A stretch of DNA of 64,000 nucleotides from Liolophura sinensis. Taxonomy: Eukaryota > Mollusca > Polyplacophora > Chitonida > Chitonidae. The notes beneath the pieces were generated by a model. That model saw nothing but the letters and a program-made list of their open reading frames with translations, was not told where the DNA came from and searched no databases. The DNA is taken from assembly GCF_032854445.1 (NCBI RefSeq), contig NC_088300.1, positions 24,163,608 to 24,227,607 on the forward strand, read 5' to 3'. Numbering within the stretch: position 1 is the stretch's first letter; every line of letters begins with the position of its first letter. A program made the position numbers and the translations under genes. Shown here one piece after another: positions 11,240 through 25,030 of the stretch.

Positions 11240-14200
11240 AAAGTCACACAAGGCTTCGTATGTAAAATAGATATAAGCGTCATGTCCGACATTCGTATAC
11301 CATTCGAAGTCTGTAAAGGGCGTTCCAAGTCGATAATCGCAAGATCCATTTCCAAAGCAACGTTTAACACTAGCTCCCAAAGACAATGGTATGTAAGAAA
11401 TTATACAAATAGGAAATAAAGCCGGTAACACAGAGAGAATCTGTTTTCAATCAGTTTTCAATGATGCCAGGCAGACAGTGGATATTCCAGGCATGAATTC
11501 CATATCAAAGTTCAAATTCGTCGTCCATGAATGAGGCACAATAAATTTTGTATTGACAGTAAACATCGATCAAGTGTCATGCGGAATGGGCGTAGCCGTT
11601 ATACCTGTACATAAACTGTTGTGGCGCTATACGCGCTTATACAAGATATTAGACACACATTACATAGTGATGGTAGATTCCTACCTGACTTTTATGCATG
11701 ACAACTTGATTTATAGGCCTGATGTAATTCCACCTCAGTATCTAACCTTACAACATCTTCTGTGTGGACAGTTTCCATAGTGATGAAGTATTCAGCATGT
11801 ACACTCACGCGCAAACGAAACTTTCTATATTAAATTCAATCATATTTTCTTGCAGTCGTCATATACTCTGCTCTGAATGGCATGGTAATGTGGCCGGTCA
11901 TCTGGGAATCAGGGCCTCGTTGTTCAAATCTGTTTTACTACTTTATTACAATTTAGTACTTAGCCCTAAAATAATTGCGTAACAGCATATTTAATATGAG
12001 CCATATCTGCTGCTGTTATAGGCCTACTTTGACGTTGGACCAGTGCATTGGCTGCTGAATTTGGCTTAAATCTTAAATATAAAAAGTGACTTAATACCAG
12101 TATTAGTTAATACATTTTCGTGAACTGGGCCATGAATCATATTTATGTGTCAAATATATTAAAAATGATGATTTCAAACTGCATGTACATGCGTAAAAAC
12201 AGGTTATATCCGAATAGTTTGTTCTCATCTGTCAGTGTAACGTTTTAAAACTCTTAGTTGTGTATGTAAGGGACAATTCGAAGAGCAACACTACGGATTA
12301 CACCACGTCATCATTTCTTGTGTACACGTGCTTCACGTGCAGCCATTATGTGTGCTCATGTTCGTCTGCAGTAAATAGCACAAACAACACTAAGAAAGTG
12401 ATACTAAAAAATTGTACTTTATGTGAAATTTATGAGTTTGGCGTGAAACAATAAATACATAAATGAATACAGTTTGGGTTCCTCAATGAGTAAGTATTTT
12501 TTCATTTCTGTAGGGCCTGGGTCAGACGAACGATTCCAAAAACTGAAATATTTCTGCAGTTAAGTGGGACTTGCTCATATCGTAAACACACAAGTTTATC
12601 TTCAAGTGAAAAGCAGGCAAAGTGTGTATCATAAACTCTGTAAAGACTTTAAGATACTGTTTTACAAATAATTTTTTTCAGGTTCTTTTGTAACCCAAAA
12701 TTTATGCCTCAGTGATATATCGACTCACTAACGTTCCAAGTACATGTATGTAGGTAGCGACTAGTCCATTATACCATTCCGAAACCGTTAGTTAACAGTA
12801 TAAACGTAGTCGTAAACATTTCCATATAATTCTAATACAAGTCGGCGTTTACGACCCCATTCTTCAGTGCCACCTGCAACTCTCGCACTGAATATGACCA
12901 AGAATGTTATATATAGTTCCCATTTTCTAAAGATTCCATTGCTTAACGAGGCACTAACTTGTGCGAACGTGGAAAGGACCCTTCCTAAATGGATGTGCAT
13001 CTTCATCCTGTAAGCCAAGATGGGTGAAGGCTGGCGAATTTCCGTTGAGAGAATCCCTGTTGTCTTATATACTGCCAGCCTATTTACGCTAAATTGCGTT
13101 GTTTTATATTAATAACGGTTTTGCTGAGACAGTGTAGAAATGTACACTACAATCTGTCCACTAAGCGTATGCGCACGCTCTACAAACCACACATAGCAGG
13201 TTTACATTCCCTGTAATTTGTCTTGAAAAGATAAGATAAAAATTTTCCGACACCTTGGACATCACAATGTAACATGTATTTGTGCTGTATTACGCTATTT
13301 GGGGGTGTGTCTTCCTAAAAACAAATCATCATAGCAGCAATACGTAGCCAGAACATTGTCAGTGTGGAGGCGGTGCTCTCAAAGTGAAGTGGAAGAAGTA
13401 GAGAAGAAGAAGATTCGAAAATGGATTTTAAAGACAGCTCTACTTACGCACTTTGATATTCAAACCCGACATGTCTCGACTGGACTAGATCGGTGATTTT
13501 TACAACAGTGCACAGCTTGCGGTTGCAGTTAAAAACAATCAGTGCACTTTCCGAGCTCAGCTAACAGTCGCCGTGATTCTCCTATTGACGCTTTCAATCT
13601 TACCTTTATAGTCGGCCTAAGGCTGCCAAATATCACCGCTTCCTCTCTAGAAAGCCCGTGCCTCCCGCTTTGGGAATGTGGTAAGAAGCAGAGTTAACGC
13701 CAATGTACAGTTTAATCCCTTGCTTCTTTAACTAGGTTTTGTTCTGTTGAGTATTGAGTATTGAGTCAATACCAGCCTCAAATATTGTTGCAAAAAAATA
13801 AATCTCCCAAATTCATTCTCAGCACCAATTTTTATCCATTCAAATCCCGAATTTACTATTCCTTTGCGAATTCTAAATTAAATTACACGTAATAAAAACA
13901 CACGCAATCTACTTTACAATAGTGGTATTGTATTGTATTTAGCCAGCGGCAAGCTACCTTGTTGCAAAATCTACGGCTTACATCTGTATATATGTTCTCC
14001 ATATATTTCTACCCTGCCCAAGCTTGTATATTAAAACAATAAATGTAAAAAACATGAAGGTTGTCATCTGCCACCTTCGTGATGACAGATATACATCCTA
14101 AGGATAAAGTATTTTATCATCTAAATTTTATAGAGCATATTATGTGAGAGAAAATAATCTATATCATTTAACTGTTACAATTTGGTTTTCACCACAAAAG

Positions 14201-15220
14201 AGCAGGAATTTCTACAAAAAAATATCGGTTTACAAAAGTTATCGGTTTTATCTTCTTCTTATTGGACTGACGACATCCTTTTTCTTTTAAGATAAGGATT
14301 TTTGAAAATGAAAGTCTAGTACATTGGCATATGAGGAAATATTTTCATTGTCTGAATAATTCCAAAACATATCGCAGTTGTTTATCAATTCTTCCGTGAG
14401 ACAACAGCGGAAAAAGCAAGAGATCATGAGAGGAATCTAGGCGTCAAAACGTACATATACTAGCTGCCAGCCTTAAATGGGGGTTCCAGTTCAATAATCG
14501 GAAGGCCATTTTCGAAAAGAATGCTCAGAACAGGTCACCAAAGAACTAAGACAGCATACAAAGTACAAAATTAGAACGGATTCACGCAGTTCACAGTTTT
14601 CAAACATGGTGGTAAACCGCAAAGAATACTCTAGGCGATTGTATTAAATGCCCTACGCATGTTTTTATAATTTGTTGATAATATCTTAAATATGTATCTC
14701 AGTTGCGCCCGTTGACATATCCATCATGGCTGTCTAATTCAACAAGATGAAGATATGGCAATGCTAAAAGACATTGCTTTAGTGCATAACAGATGACAAG
14801 TCAGGCAGCTTGTTTCTGACGGCTCTGGCTTCCAGAGATGAGGCTGTAATAGACTTTGAATCGAAGACACATCTGGGTTAGTTCAACGCAGCCGTCGAGG
14901 GCACACCAAAGATTCTCCAGGATCAAGGGTCCTCTAAATTTTAGCCGTGAATAATCGATCCCACGTTTGTTGATGTCACTGAGGAAGACTGTTCAAGCAA
15001 AACCGACCACTTAAACTGATCAAAGTTTGGGTCAGCGTGAAGGAATGTGTGACCAGATCTCTCCAGGGGGATTCCACCTAGGCGGAGTTTCCCCACGCAG
15101 ATCCAGCCATTAGATGAGCACATTCTAGCTGGGTTGTTCAAAGCTGGTGTATATAGCGGACATCTTAGTCGAAAGCAGGGGTTTTCGTTCCAGCTCGTTG
15201 TGTAGCTTGTGTCATTAACC
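11240..15220. other. non-coding stretch
   Basis: No frame longer than about 93 codons and no recognisable protein similarity. A possible degraded palindromic element spans about 11905-12137. Otherwise I see only AT-rich sequence with short simple runs. Confidence 0.4.
11905..12137. mobile_element. possible degraded palindromic (MITE-like) element
   Basis: The left end reads agggcctcgttgttcaaa and includes ttagtacttag. The right end reads ttaatacattttcgtgaactgggcc, which in reverse complement (ggcccagttcacg) partly matches the left. The match is weak and there is no clear target duplication. It resembles in style the palindromic elements at 17.9 and 42.9 kb but does not share their core. Confidence 0.25.
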
Positions 15221-15224
15221 AAGG

Positions 15225-15349
15225 TTTGGTATGGCGGTTTTCCCTGGCTAACTCTCCGGTTATCTCAACGGATAAACCTGATCTGTATTAACTATTAAGG
15301 AAAATATCGTTTGAGTACACCATAAAATAAATAAATAAATAAATAAATT
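15225..15349 (+). mobile_element. degraded SINE (second family), 3' part with (AAAT)n tail
   Basis: The segment gcggttttccctggctaac, then ctctccggttatctcaacgg, ataaacctgatc and cgtttgagtacaccataaaa, ends in a tail of about five AAAT units. The order resembles the 3' half of tRNA-derived molluscan SINEs and their tail (cttgagtacggcgtaaaaca in better copies of this window). The 5' end could not be placed with confidence. Confidence 0.5.
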
Positions 15350-15566
15350 AATGAAGCAGGGAAGACAGAAATAGTATTGGCTAAATCCAGGCTTTCTGAC
15401 CAACATATTTGGCTAAAATTCGAGTATTCCATCTCGATGACACAAAAAAAATTCCAGAATGTTGCCTAATACAATCCGTTAATCATTTTAACAATTACGG
15501 TTTGAAACATAATTAAAATGTAAATGAAATCTGGCTTTGTGTGAACTATTAATACAGTGCCTTTTG

Positions 15567-15738
15567 GCGTTAAACACCATATCTCACCTGCCGAATCTCT
15601 GACTGCAGGCGTTAAACATCGTGTCTCACCTACCAAATCTCTGACTGCAGCCGTTAAACATCATGTCTCACCTACCAAAGCTCTGATTGCAGGCATTAAA
15701 CACCTTGTCTCACCTATCGAATCTCTGCCGGCAGGCGT
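15567..15738. repeat. 42-bp minisatellite, about 4 copies
   Basis: The marker ttaaacac/t recurs at 15570, 15612, 15654 and 15696, a 42-bp spacing. Each unit has gcgttaaacatcgtgtctca followed by cctaccaaatctctgactgcag. The last copy is partial. Being a multiple of 3, it gives a spurious 63-codon plus-strand frame. Confidence 0.9.
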
Positions 15739-16454
15739 TTTCGGATGACAAAAACTGTGGCGATGCCGCCATCTGGATTAATTAACTTGTGCACTGAAGA
15801 CCGGGCTTGTTAGAAGAAATCGTAACACTTCTGAGCCGAAAAGAAAACCAGGGACTTGGAAGTTAATTAAACAAGCCTGTTTAATTGACCTAACAAGACT
15901 AATGTTCTATCTTTCAGGGCTATAATCCAGGGATTGTAGGGGGTAGTTAGGGCATATTGGGAACGAAAAAATCAATACTTCTTGGATTTCTCATTAGTTT
16001 CAGGCGAAGTACGGCCTGTCGGCAATGGTAAAATACGACTTGAGTGCTTCCACAATCCAGTGAATACGAATGCAAAAATGGATTTGTTTACAGCGGAATA
16101 CTTTACACAACCACAGCTTACCCTTGAATTTGTGTACAAATGGGAATAATATTGTTCTCGCTCGGATCACGATACAATTAGAAACAAAGTTGAGCTTTAA
16201 ATGACTCGAGGAGCTTGTGGAGGTCCAACGGTTAGGATTCTTGATTTTCATTTGGCATGTCACAGGAGACTTGGCCCAATACCATTCTCAGAAAGAAAAT
16301 TTTCCAGATGCCCATGCTTGTTATCTGGACTTTGGTGGCAAGAAGCTATGGACGACGCTCCTTTGTGTGGTCTTACATGGAGACTGATGAAGACCGCTTG
16401 CCGGTCAACAATGTTACACTTGGAAGAGTTTGTCAGTAGCTCGCCAAAGGCTGT

Positions 16455-16525
16455 TGGTTTACCCATGGCACTCCGGTTTCCTTTACCCCTAAAGATGACC
16501 GCCATCAGATGAGTGAAAAGGTTTA
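16455..16525 (+). mobile_element. possible SINE fragment (second family)
   Basis: The string ggcactccggtttcctttac followed by ccctaaagatgaccgccatc resembles the central part of tRNA-derived SINEs seen elsewhere in this window. No tail or target duplication is visible. The open frames crossing it on both strands are probably fortuitous. Confidence 0.35.
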
Positions 16526-17898
16526 ACCGAAGGATTTAAACAAATATCAACAAAAGCAAAAGTCCTAGAGTCATTCTGTGGTCGACTTTTGCTATCTGAA
16601 AAAAATATTAAATATTTTAAGGTTAATAAAAGGCGGAAGAATATCCCAGCCGATAAACAGACAGGATTAATTTTAGCCTATCGGAATTCACTTTTCCGCC
16701 ATTTTACAGAAAGGTTCCAGGGCTGGGGATTCATTTAAATCATAATTCGCGTTTTATTTACACGATTCGCTGCGCTGTTTAAAGTAGCGCGCACTTTATT
16801 GATCAGAGACTGAACAGAGAAAATACAAAATGCATTAAAAATGTAAGACTGAGTGATGGTTGAGGTTGTACAGGGGTATCTTATTGCTATCCGTATACAG
16901 AGATGCAGAAATTGCTTAGATGGCGATTCATCTGGTTATTGCGTTGTCATCCAGACAGAAAATGCAAATGAATTCCAGGTTGTCAATAATGTAACATAAC
17001 AAAGTTATAAAACGTTATCAAGTAAGAGAATGTTAAACCAGTGGTCTGTGAAAACTGATAGTTATTGCTTTTGTTGTAATCCAAACCTTATTAGGCGACC
17101 ATGTTAGTCTCAGAATTGACGGCGACTTCGTAACCATCGGCACAAATTATAAGAATAACACTTAAGCACACTGAAACAATTCATATACATAAAAAGTTTG
17201 TTTAGCCAGACGCGCGGTTTATTCAAGTCCATTAGTCAGAGTGGAAATTGTCCTCGCCTACATGTACTTTCGTTTTAAAGATATTTATATAACAGGTATA
17301 ATAATTGTCGTTGCGCCATGAAAGTATGTTCAGTAAAATCAAAACACTGTTTAATCGTTCTAAAAACATTTACCGATTCTGTTTCACTTAAAAAATGAGG
17401 AGCTTTTGTTGCCAGTTAGCTGTCAAGTTCGTTTTATTGAAAGTCGGTGAATGACATCTACGTTTAAGCTACCATAGGTATATCTTTCCAAGTCGGTGGC
17501 GATGTAGAGAACATCGTTACTCTATGGCGCCTTTAGATTTACATTTTGCTATCATATACTATCGGTTCTAGGTGACTGTGTAGTGACGCATTCACGTCCA
17601 TTACCGCGCCATCGTAATGGAGGACCGTTCCTGCCTAAGTTCGTGTAATTCGGATCATTTCAGGTTATTCATTGCTTCTTTGAGACGGCCGTTTGTAGCA
17701 AACAGGTAACGCAGTACTCATGTATTATCAAAGTATTATCTTAGATCAGAGTCAACGTGGTGCGTGGAAAGGCAGGTCTACACCATCAATACCATCCATG
17801 AGCTTTGACTAAATAATTTGCATAACTTACATCTTAATACACATCTTAGGCCTTTCGTTGACCACTGCATTGCTCTTGGTTTCTATGTTTTAAACACC

Positions 17899-17998
17899 TG
17901 GGGCCGGTTCATGAAGCGTACTTAGTCTCTACAACATACGTTGGCATGGTAGGTAAGGCCTTACTTAGCTATAGGTGATCTTCCTGAAACCGGCCCCA
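17899..17998. mobile_element. 100-bp palindromic MITE-like element, copy 1
   Basis: The ends are tggggccggttcatgaag and, on the right, cctgaaaccggcccca, which are imperfect inverted repeats. The interior carries tctctacaacatacgttg. A second element with the same ends and the same interior string is at 42917-43047. No target-site duplication is obvious. It is too short to encode anything and would be a non-autonomous element. Confidence 0.75.
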
Positions 17999-17999
17999 T

Positions 18000-20900
18000 T
18001 ATATCACCAGTGGTTAAGTTAACTAAGTTAAAATCAATTTACTATGTTACAAAACATTCTTAACCAATCTGATGACTTCGTCTGCTCAAAGTACACGCAG
18101 AGAAAAACCATTAACATTCAACATACTAAATGTCGAATGTAGTACTGACAGCTTAAATTACACCCAATTTTTTCAACCTCCCACAAGGCAAAGCACGAAA
18201 CTAAAAGTTATCCAAGCATAAGGGACCGAATTTCTACAGGAAATTAAAATGCTAGTTTTTTATGTTCCAAATTGAACTGATACATTGGGAATTATTTTTA
18301 TGTGTTATTTTTTTTGGATCATTCGTGCCTCTGACAGAATATTACCTCCAGCGATGGATGCGAAGTAACAAACCGTCATTAAGCGTTAGAGAGCCTATAC
18401 GTGTCTCATTTCAATCACATGAACGAAATTCTTTTATCACATGGTCCAGGCAACCAGTTCCCGTGAGGACGTCAAGATAACCAAATATGGCGTGCCACTG
18501 ATATTGAATTTTGAATAAATGTAATTACCATGATGTTTTTCCAGCTCACCGGGGAACGAATGTATCACGCAGTATCTATTTCATGATGCAGAATATAATA
18601 TTTACGCCAGTCTGCCAACCTTCTGAAAGTCAAACCTGTGAAGCGGAAACGTAGTCTGTAGTGAACCATAAAGATATATACATCGATTTCTTGAAGAGCG
18701 TCGAGGCGATCAGAGTGTGGAAACGCAGGTATGAGAGAGCTAAGAGTGATTTGATTTCTGATTGCAAGAGCAAAGCAACTGTCCCTGAATATCAGTCTGT
18801 CTGCTGATCAGATAAGTAAACGACGTTTATCAAATCCGAATGGCATTTTTACTTTCAGACTTTGACATATCTCAAGTCAGAAACGTGCTATGGGAGATAT
18901 AACATGTTAAGATTAAAGGACTTGCCCGAAGCTGATTGCATTCATCCTAGAAGGAAGAATCTCATCAGTGAGCAATATCCTGTATCCGCTGATTTACTCG
19001 ATTAGGATATGATCAGATTAGCTAATGTACTGCATGACATGATATTATCACGAAAAAAAAAATATTCTATGTATATCGATGAATGTTACAGAGATTTTCA
19101 TCTGTAATTTCTCTTGCATTGCCTGAACGTTAATGAAATGCATCCAAATCTATAAGCAGTAACCTTATTTTTAAAATGATTAAAACACAGTCGATGTGTA
19201 ATCCGTTCATCTTGATCTAAAATTATCGATTTGTTTGAACTTATATTCTGGCTGTAATATACAACAAAAATAGTGTACATCGACCGCCTTTAGTTTATAC
19301 ATGTATTTCATACGGCTTGCAATGAGTGGTTGTTTGGCTGGAAACATTAAGAAGTTGGAATGTCGAGGCATCACTGTAGTCTTCGAATCGGAAGGGTACA
19401 ACCACGTGAATAGCCCAAGGTTGTCTGCGGTAAACCGCTGAGAAAATTCATCCTCCATACCTTTGATAAAAGCCGAGTGGCAATATTAATGAAAAGGCAA
19501 TTCCCCCAAACTACATTCCCTCCTCAAATTATATCCTACGGTGTTTTCCTCCGATAATCTGCGTTAGTCAATGGTCCTTAGCGGGTTGGTTGAATCCAGG
19601 TTACCTGAAAACGCGAACCTGTAATCATGTTATCTACAGCCCTCCCTGTCAATCAGTTGACTTCACCACAAATAACAAGCTTGCGAGCATATAGCTCGAA
19701 GGCAAACGTTTCTCGAGGAATAGTATCGGATCTAATGACAAAGCTTATCTCATGATAAAGGCAACACCATCCTATATAGTAAACCAGCATATCAGAGCTT
19801 TTTTTCAAGGGGAGGCGTTTCTTTTACATTTCTTTCCGGCATTACGTCACTATTTCGTGTTTTTATCACCTGCTTTTAACACTGAACATCAGAAAAGGGT
19901 GTCAAAGGATGGACATATGAATTAGTGGCATAGTGCCTGAAGCGACTGGAAGAAGGCGGCTTCCTTGTTTCGTGACCAAAGAAAAGCAGTTGTGCTACTT
20001 TCATCACCTTAAATGAGAGCTGCGTATCTCTTGGCCACATGTGTTGTATGCCAGAATATCAGTTCATTATTCAGCGGAGCATACACGAGCATTATGCTGT
20101 TTTCTGTTAGGTTGGGCTGAATGGAACACTAGCAAGCCTTCTCAGTCATTATCCATGGGCTTTCCCCGTATAGACGCCAACTCGGGTCCAAGCTGGACTG
20201 ACCATTTTTCACTCGAAACACACGAGTAATACGTCATAAGTAAGAATGAAAAAATAGCCCAGTCAGTCTTGGTTCAGTGGATCACTGTGGTGAAGTACAA
20301 TATGTTGCTCTACAAATCGTACAAATACACAAACGCATTCACTCTTTGTACGTCACTGCTTCTTCACTTTGACGCCAGGATCAGTACTTCCGCTCTCTCA
20401 ACATTCAGTATTGTCCAGTTGTTATCAGCCTAAACCGAGTTGTGAAGCTTGAGCGGTGATTACGGCGGCACGTGACAAACATAAATGTATACAGACAAGA
20501 CTTTATTACCATTTTCTCGTTCGAGTGGATTGAAGTTCCAACTATTTTAGCACTAATTTTTTGGACTTTCTTTTCGGCGTGTGCTTTGCTTTTACTTTCT
20601 CTTTCATCGTCGTTTTTTTCCCTTTTTTGCATTAACCTGTTGGGTGTGAGGCTTTAAAATTTATGGAAAGATTTTGTAGTGTGTATTGGTTGAAACTGGG
20701 CGGATGTAAAGGCATGGAAACGCGCTCAAAAGTTCTCGTCCCTGTTGTCAAGCTTATGTCCCCTCACCCATCTTCTGTGTGAGAGGATGCAGCCGAAAAA
20801 ATCATCAATCATGGGCTTCAGTAAATGTTTATCAGTAATGCTTCCAAAGTCGGTCAATAACAGACTAAGAAGATTTGCAACTCTCAGATGCAGGTGCTAC

Positions 20901-21495
20901 CCAACGCTAACATGCCAGTAAAAGGAAAATTAATTGCAGTATGCGGACAGATGTTGATACAAAATGGAAGCACACGTAAGTGAAATCTATGTGGCAATTT
21001 CTAGATGGTGATAAAAAGTTAGGTACCAGTTCGACACGATATATTTTGGGAATTCTTTCACTGATATACGAAGTCGAGGGTGGGTGCCGAAGGGCAGCAC
21101 TTTAACAAAGATGAGACATACAGCAAGTACGTCCAACCAAGGCAACCAGGGAAATACCTCGGTTCACATAACCGGTTAAAAATTATCGATTTGACGACCA
21201 ATTACCTCGCTCAAGAATTTATTTTACCTTTTGTATGCCGATATTTAAATTGCTCCTTACGTTCCAGAACTTTTTGGGGCACCACAATCTCAACGGGATT
21301 AGGTTTTATGTTTCAGCAAATGTCTCCATTAAAGAAAGCAGCTGGCTTTCGGAGAAGATTGTAAACTAATTTTTTTACTGTTATATGAAGGGTATATGAA
21401 GAGCAAAGAGACAACAAATGCAAGCAAAATTTAACCTCTAAGAAATTGGTTTGTTGGGGGAACAACACTGTATACAAATATAATCTCTTAGAAAC
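18000..21495. other. non-coding stretch
   Basis: Only short open frames (up to 94 codons) without recognisable similarity. A weak resemblance to SINE interior sequence occurs near 19545-19600 (ttttcctccgataatctgcg). Nothing else is supported. Confidence 0.4.
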
Positions 21496-21499
21496 CGAC

Positions 21500-21658
21500 T
21501 TATTTATTTATTTTTTTGATTGCTGTTTTACTCAAGAATATTTCACTTATACCTCGGCGACCAGCATTATAGTGGGAGGAAACCGGACAATGCCAGGGGG
21601 GAAACCCAAGACCATCCGCAGGTGGCAGCCAGACTTTTTCGTGTACGGAAACCGCCTC
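21500..21658 (-). mobile_element. SINE family 1, 5'-truncated degenerate copy
   Basis: Read on the plus strand, a tatttattta tail is followed by gctgttttactcaagaatat, accagcattatagtgggagg and ccgcaggtggcagccagac. This is the antisense of the SINE body seen at 24779-25030. The tRNA-like head is absent and the copy has many changes. Confidence 0.8.
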
Positions 21659-21659
21659 A

Positions 21660-23145
21660 GCTAAAAAACAAAACAATGCTACGTAGTAAATGTAATGTCC
21701 CATGAATTATTTCAGTACAGCGCAAAATTTAATCCATCAGAATTAGAGTAATACCGAAAAAAAAACATATGTAGAAAACTTATTAGACATCGCTTTAGTA
21801 TGGAAGACAGTGAAGATAGTTTTCCACAGTCAGTACGCTGATAAGCTGAGGACATTTTTTAAAAAATAAATGTAAAATTCATTATGGTAAATACGTCTAA
21901 TGTATGAAAGGTCGAAAGTTTTGTAATACGGTGGTCTCATGCATCCGAGCAGCGTCATCACTGTGTATCCTACTGAACGCAGATATTACACATGACGATG
22001 ACTGTCTTGTGAAATTCCAGCCTCCATTAGACACGTCGTTATGCAATTTGCCAGCCATGTTGTCCCAGATTCCTAGTTAGCTCGAGAAAATACGTAGCTG
22101 CACAAACTGGAAGCTTTTATGTTAATTGAATTTTGGTGTGCATCAGCATAAACCACAGCTTGTCCTGTAGTACAATGATATTATATCCATGCATGAGGAA
22201 CTGTGTAAGGTTTGTTTACGATAATGCATCAATACCGAGATGACAGGCAATATGAGAAAAGTGCTAATTCCACCATTAGCGTATGCTAACACTTCCAACA
22301 TCAAACAGGGCACAAACTAAATATCTCGGTAAATATTCCGTAGCATTATGGCTGGGGATCATATGAATTAACCCCGGGCTGTAATTAAGAAAGCCCCCAG
22401 TTCGTGCCAAACCGGATAAAGACCCGGATGCTATCAGGAAGGTCGCGGAGTACGAGGATTTCAAGGTCAACGGAACTGTCAGTGAGTTTAGACGTCGATC
22501 ATGACTATGCTAACCAACTTCGAGTCTAGGCCTGTTGTGGCTTGATCCGGATTATAACGTCCATTACGTGGGAGGGTGAGCTTTATCTAACAACTGCCTG
22601 CATACGAAGTACGGACATGCAGAACAATAATGGGTAATTTTGCTAACTAGCCTGAGCTCACAAAACAATGAAGCGAAATGAAACATAACGGCATTCGTTT
22701 GGAATGGCATTGCACAATGTCTTAAGTATGTGTTTACTCTAATAAAACCTATTCTACCGGCATAACTCATGTTTCGTGCGTTAGGCTTCACAGGGAAGGA
22801 GTTTTCTCTCGAATTATAAAGAAAACCTAGCAGTTCAGTGACATTTACAGTTATCCCCTAAAACACTTTCTTGAACGCTACCTATGACGACAATGTAACA
22901 TACTTCAATACTTATTCACCTTCATATAGATTTCCCCGCCTTATGTTGACAATAAGATGTAGACAGCGCGCATAGACTAGGCCGTTTAGGTGATGTTACA
23001 AGAACTTAATCGTTGAAGGTCACTTGCAGTCTATCTACAAACATCCTTGTAAACATGGCGAAGTACGTCAGTTAGTTGCGAATGACTGATGGTTTATTAC
23101 AGGCATTTTGGTCTATAAACTGGCCCATCACCAATCAAGTATATA

Positions 23146-23185
<40 letters not shown>

Positions 23186-24585
23186 AACATTATTCACCAG
23201 TTACATACTTGCCATAAACTCAACATGTACCAGAGTGTATAGATATTTATATAAATACATATGTAATAAACGATTCCAATAATCCCAATATCGTAGAATC
23301 CAAATATTGAGTAATAAAAGGGTATCGCTCCACGTCAATACACCTTCGTTTTATTCTGTGGATCAGGTGTAAATAAGTGTAAATGAAATGATCAAATGAA
23401 TAAAGTACGAAATGATAACTAACTGAAGTAGCAAAAGAATAGTTGAATATATACATAAACGATTGATAGGTATTTGTCAAATGAATCTGCCGGTATTTTC
23501 TGTTGGAGTGCCACAAAGTGGGTTTTCCTGTACGCCGGTTTGTCTGTGAGCTAACGTTTCCGGTTATTCCTGGCAAGGTGCCTTAGGTGTGTATGTGTGC
23601 TTTGTCCTTAGTGCCTCACCCCTCGTCCCCTGAGGCAGAGCATCATGTCGGCCAGGTGCCCTTAGTCTGATCCATCAGTAATCATGTAATCATACCCTCA
23701 GCGCCGTCCCATGATATACGTTAGTGCAGTTAATTCCGCCATTAACGTTCAGGATTAATATAGAGCGGATCCAATACCTGCGCAGAACGCGAGTTTAGGA
23801 TTTTATTTAGGTCCATGAGCTTTTGGCTAAAGACTTGATGAGGGAAGAGCATTGCACTGCTCTGACCTTAGTATTAATCCAGGAGAGAGAATATAGCGCA
23901 TTGTTCACCACTAAAAATAGATACCGATTACCGCTACAAATCCAAAGGAATATACTGACTGTCGAGTTCAGTTTATACAGGCACTGATGTAATAGCATAT
24001 CTATTGTTGTTAGTCTCTGGACATCTCTCCACGATAAAACATCAATCATTCAGCCCCCCGCCCTCCAACCCCCAAACATGTTCATCTGAATGGCTAAGCC
24101 CATTTTCGACGTCCATGTTATAACTGATATCATACGTCAGACATCAACTGATGTCGCATGTAATATAGTCATATCACGCTTATTTTTAATCATCTAAATG
24201 AAACTTGTTTCTGTTTTAATTCTACAAAGTTTCTTCAAAGTTTCGTACACCATAGAAACTCGGTCAGTGCAACATCCAGAGTTATTATACACAGAAATAC
24301 TTACCACTGCTAAAGAAGCTATTTATAATGAAAACATAACCAGATATCTCATCAGATGATATCTGTATCAACCAGTGATTGAGTGGGATGTCAGAGCTTC
24401 AGGAATGTTCCTTTTTCCCTCGGGGAATGCGTGGGAAGAATTGTTATTAGTTCACACAGAATAACTGTAACATAAACTACTCTAAGTATATACTCAGAGG
24501 CAAGTACGGTAGTACAGATGATAAATTAGTGTGTGTTTGCCTTTGAAATGTCTGCTCCATTCGATAAACGGAGAACACTAAAGGC
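21660..24585. other. non-coding stretch
   Basis: Open frames are at most 109 codons and unremarkable. A microsatellite lies at 23148-23186. No other repeat or gene could be supported. Confidence 0.4.
23125..23186 (+). repeat. (AAAT)n microsatellite, possibly a SINE tail
   Basis: About nine AAAT/TAAA units follow atcaccaatcaagtatatat. That prefix resembles the 3' end of SINE family 1 (acaccaatcaaataaata), so the microsatellite may be the expanded tail of an otherwise eroded SINE. Confidence 0.6.
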
Positions 24586-24590
24586 TAAAA

Positions 24591-24778
24591 GTGAATCTAA
24601 CGTCTGGCATGTACCAAGATGAGAGTACACTCCGTCTAACGTGTGGCATATACCAAGATGAGAGTAAGTTCAATCTAATGTCCGGCATACACCAAGATGA
24701 GAGTAAGTTCAATCTAACGTCTGGCATACACCAAGATGAGAGTAAGTTCAATCTAACGTCTGGCATACACCAAGATGA
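24591..24778. repeat. 39-bp minisatellite, left block
   Basis: The unit contains gagagtaagttcaatctaac followed by gtctggcatacaccaagat. About five copies precede a SINE insertion. The array resumes on the other side at 25031. As 39 is a multiple of 3, repetitive open frames appear on both strands (DESKFNLTSGIHQ-like), without coding support. Confidence 0.93.
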
Positions 24779-25030
24779 TTTTTTTTTTTGATTGGTGTTT
24801 TACGCCGTACTCAAGAATATTTCACTTATACGACGGCGGCCAGCATTATGGTGGGTGGGAACCGGGCACAGCCCGGGGGAAACCCACGACCATCTGCAGG
24901 TTGCTGGCAGACCTTCCCACTTACGGCCGGAGACGAAGCCAGCATGAGCTGGACTTGAACTCACAGCGACCGCATTGGTGAGAGCCTCCTGGGTCATTAC
25001 GCTGCGCTAGCGCGCTAACCGACTGAGCCA
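24779..25030 (-). mobile_element. SINE family 1, full-length copy inside the 39-bp array
   Basis: Read on the minus strand, the element starts tggctcagtcggttagcgcg (matching RNA polymerase III box A, TRGCNNAGYNGG). It continues through tgagttcaagtccagctcat (box B-like), gtaagtgggaaggtctgcc and ataagtgaaatattcttgag, and ends with caccaatc plus an A tail of about 11. It splits the minisatellite. Accaagat occurs on both sides, consistent with a short target duplication, but the array itself repeats that string. Confidence 0.93.

Noticed and set aside
13442-13472. Possible first coding exon of the TMEM151-like gene (short ATG frame with a gtaagt donor on the minus strand)
   Set aside because: The exon would end in phase 1, whereas the known exon starts in phase 0; the phase-compatible frame has a stop codon a few codons upstream of the donor.
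16201-16512. 103-codon plus-strand frame with overlapping frames on both strands
   Set aside because: Overlaps SINE-like sequence at its 3' end, contains no recognisable domain, and competing frames are of similar length.
24990-25030. Apparent tRNA gene (box A-like sequence)
   Set aside because: It is the tRNA-derived head of a SINE followed by a SINE body and tail; no cloverleaf with a 3' acceptor stem was evident.
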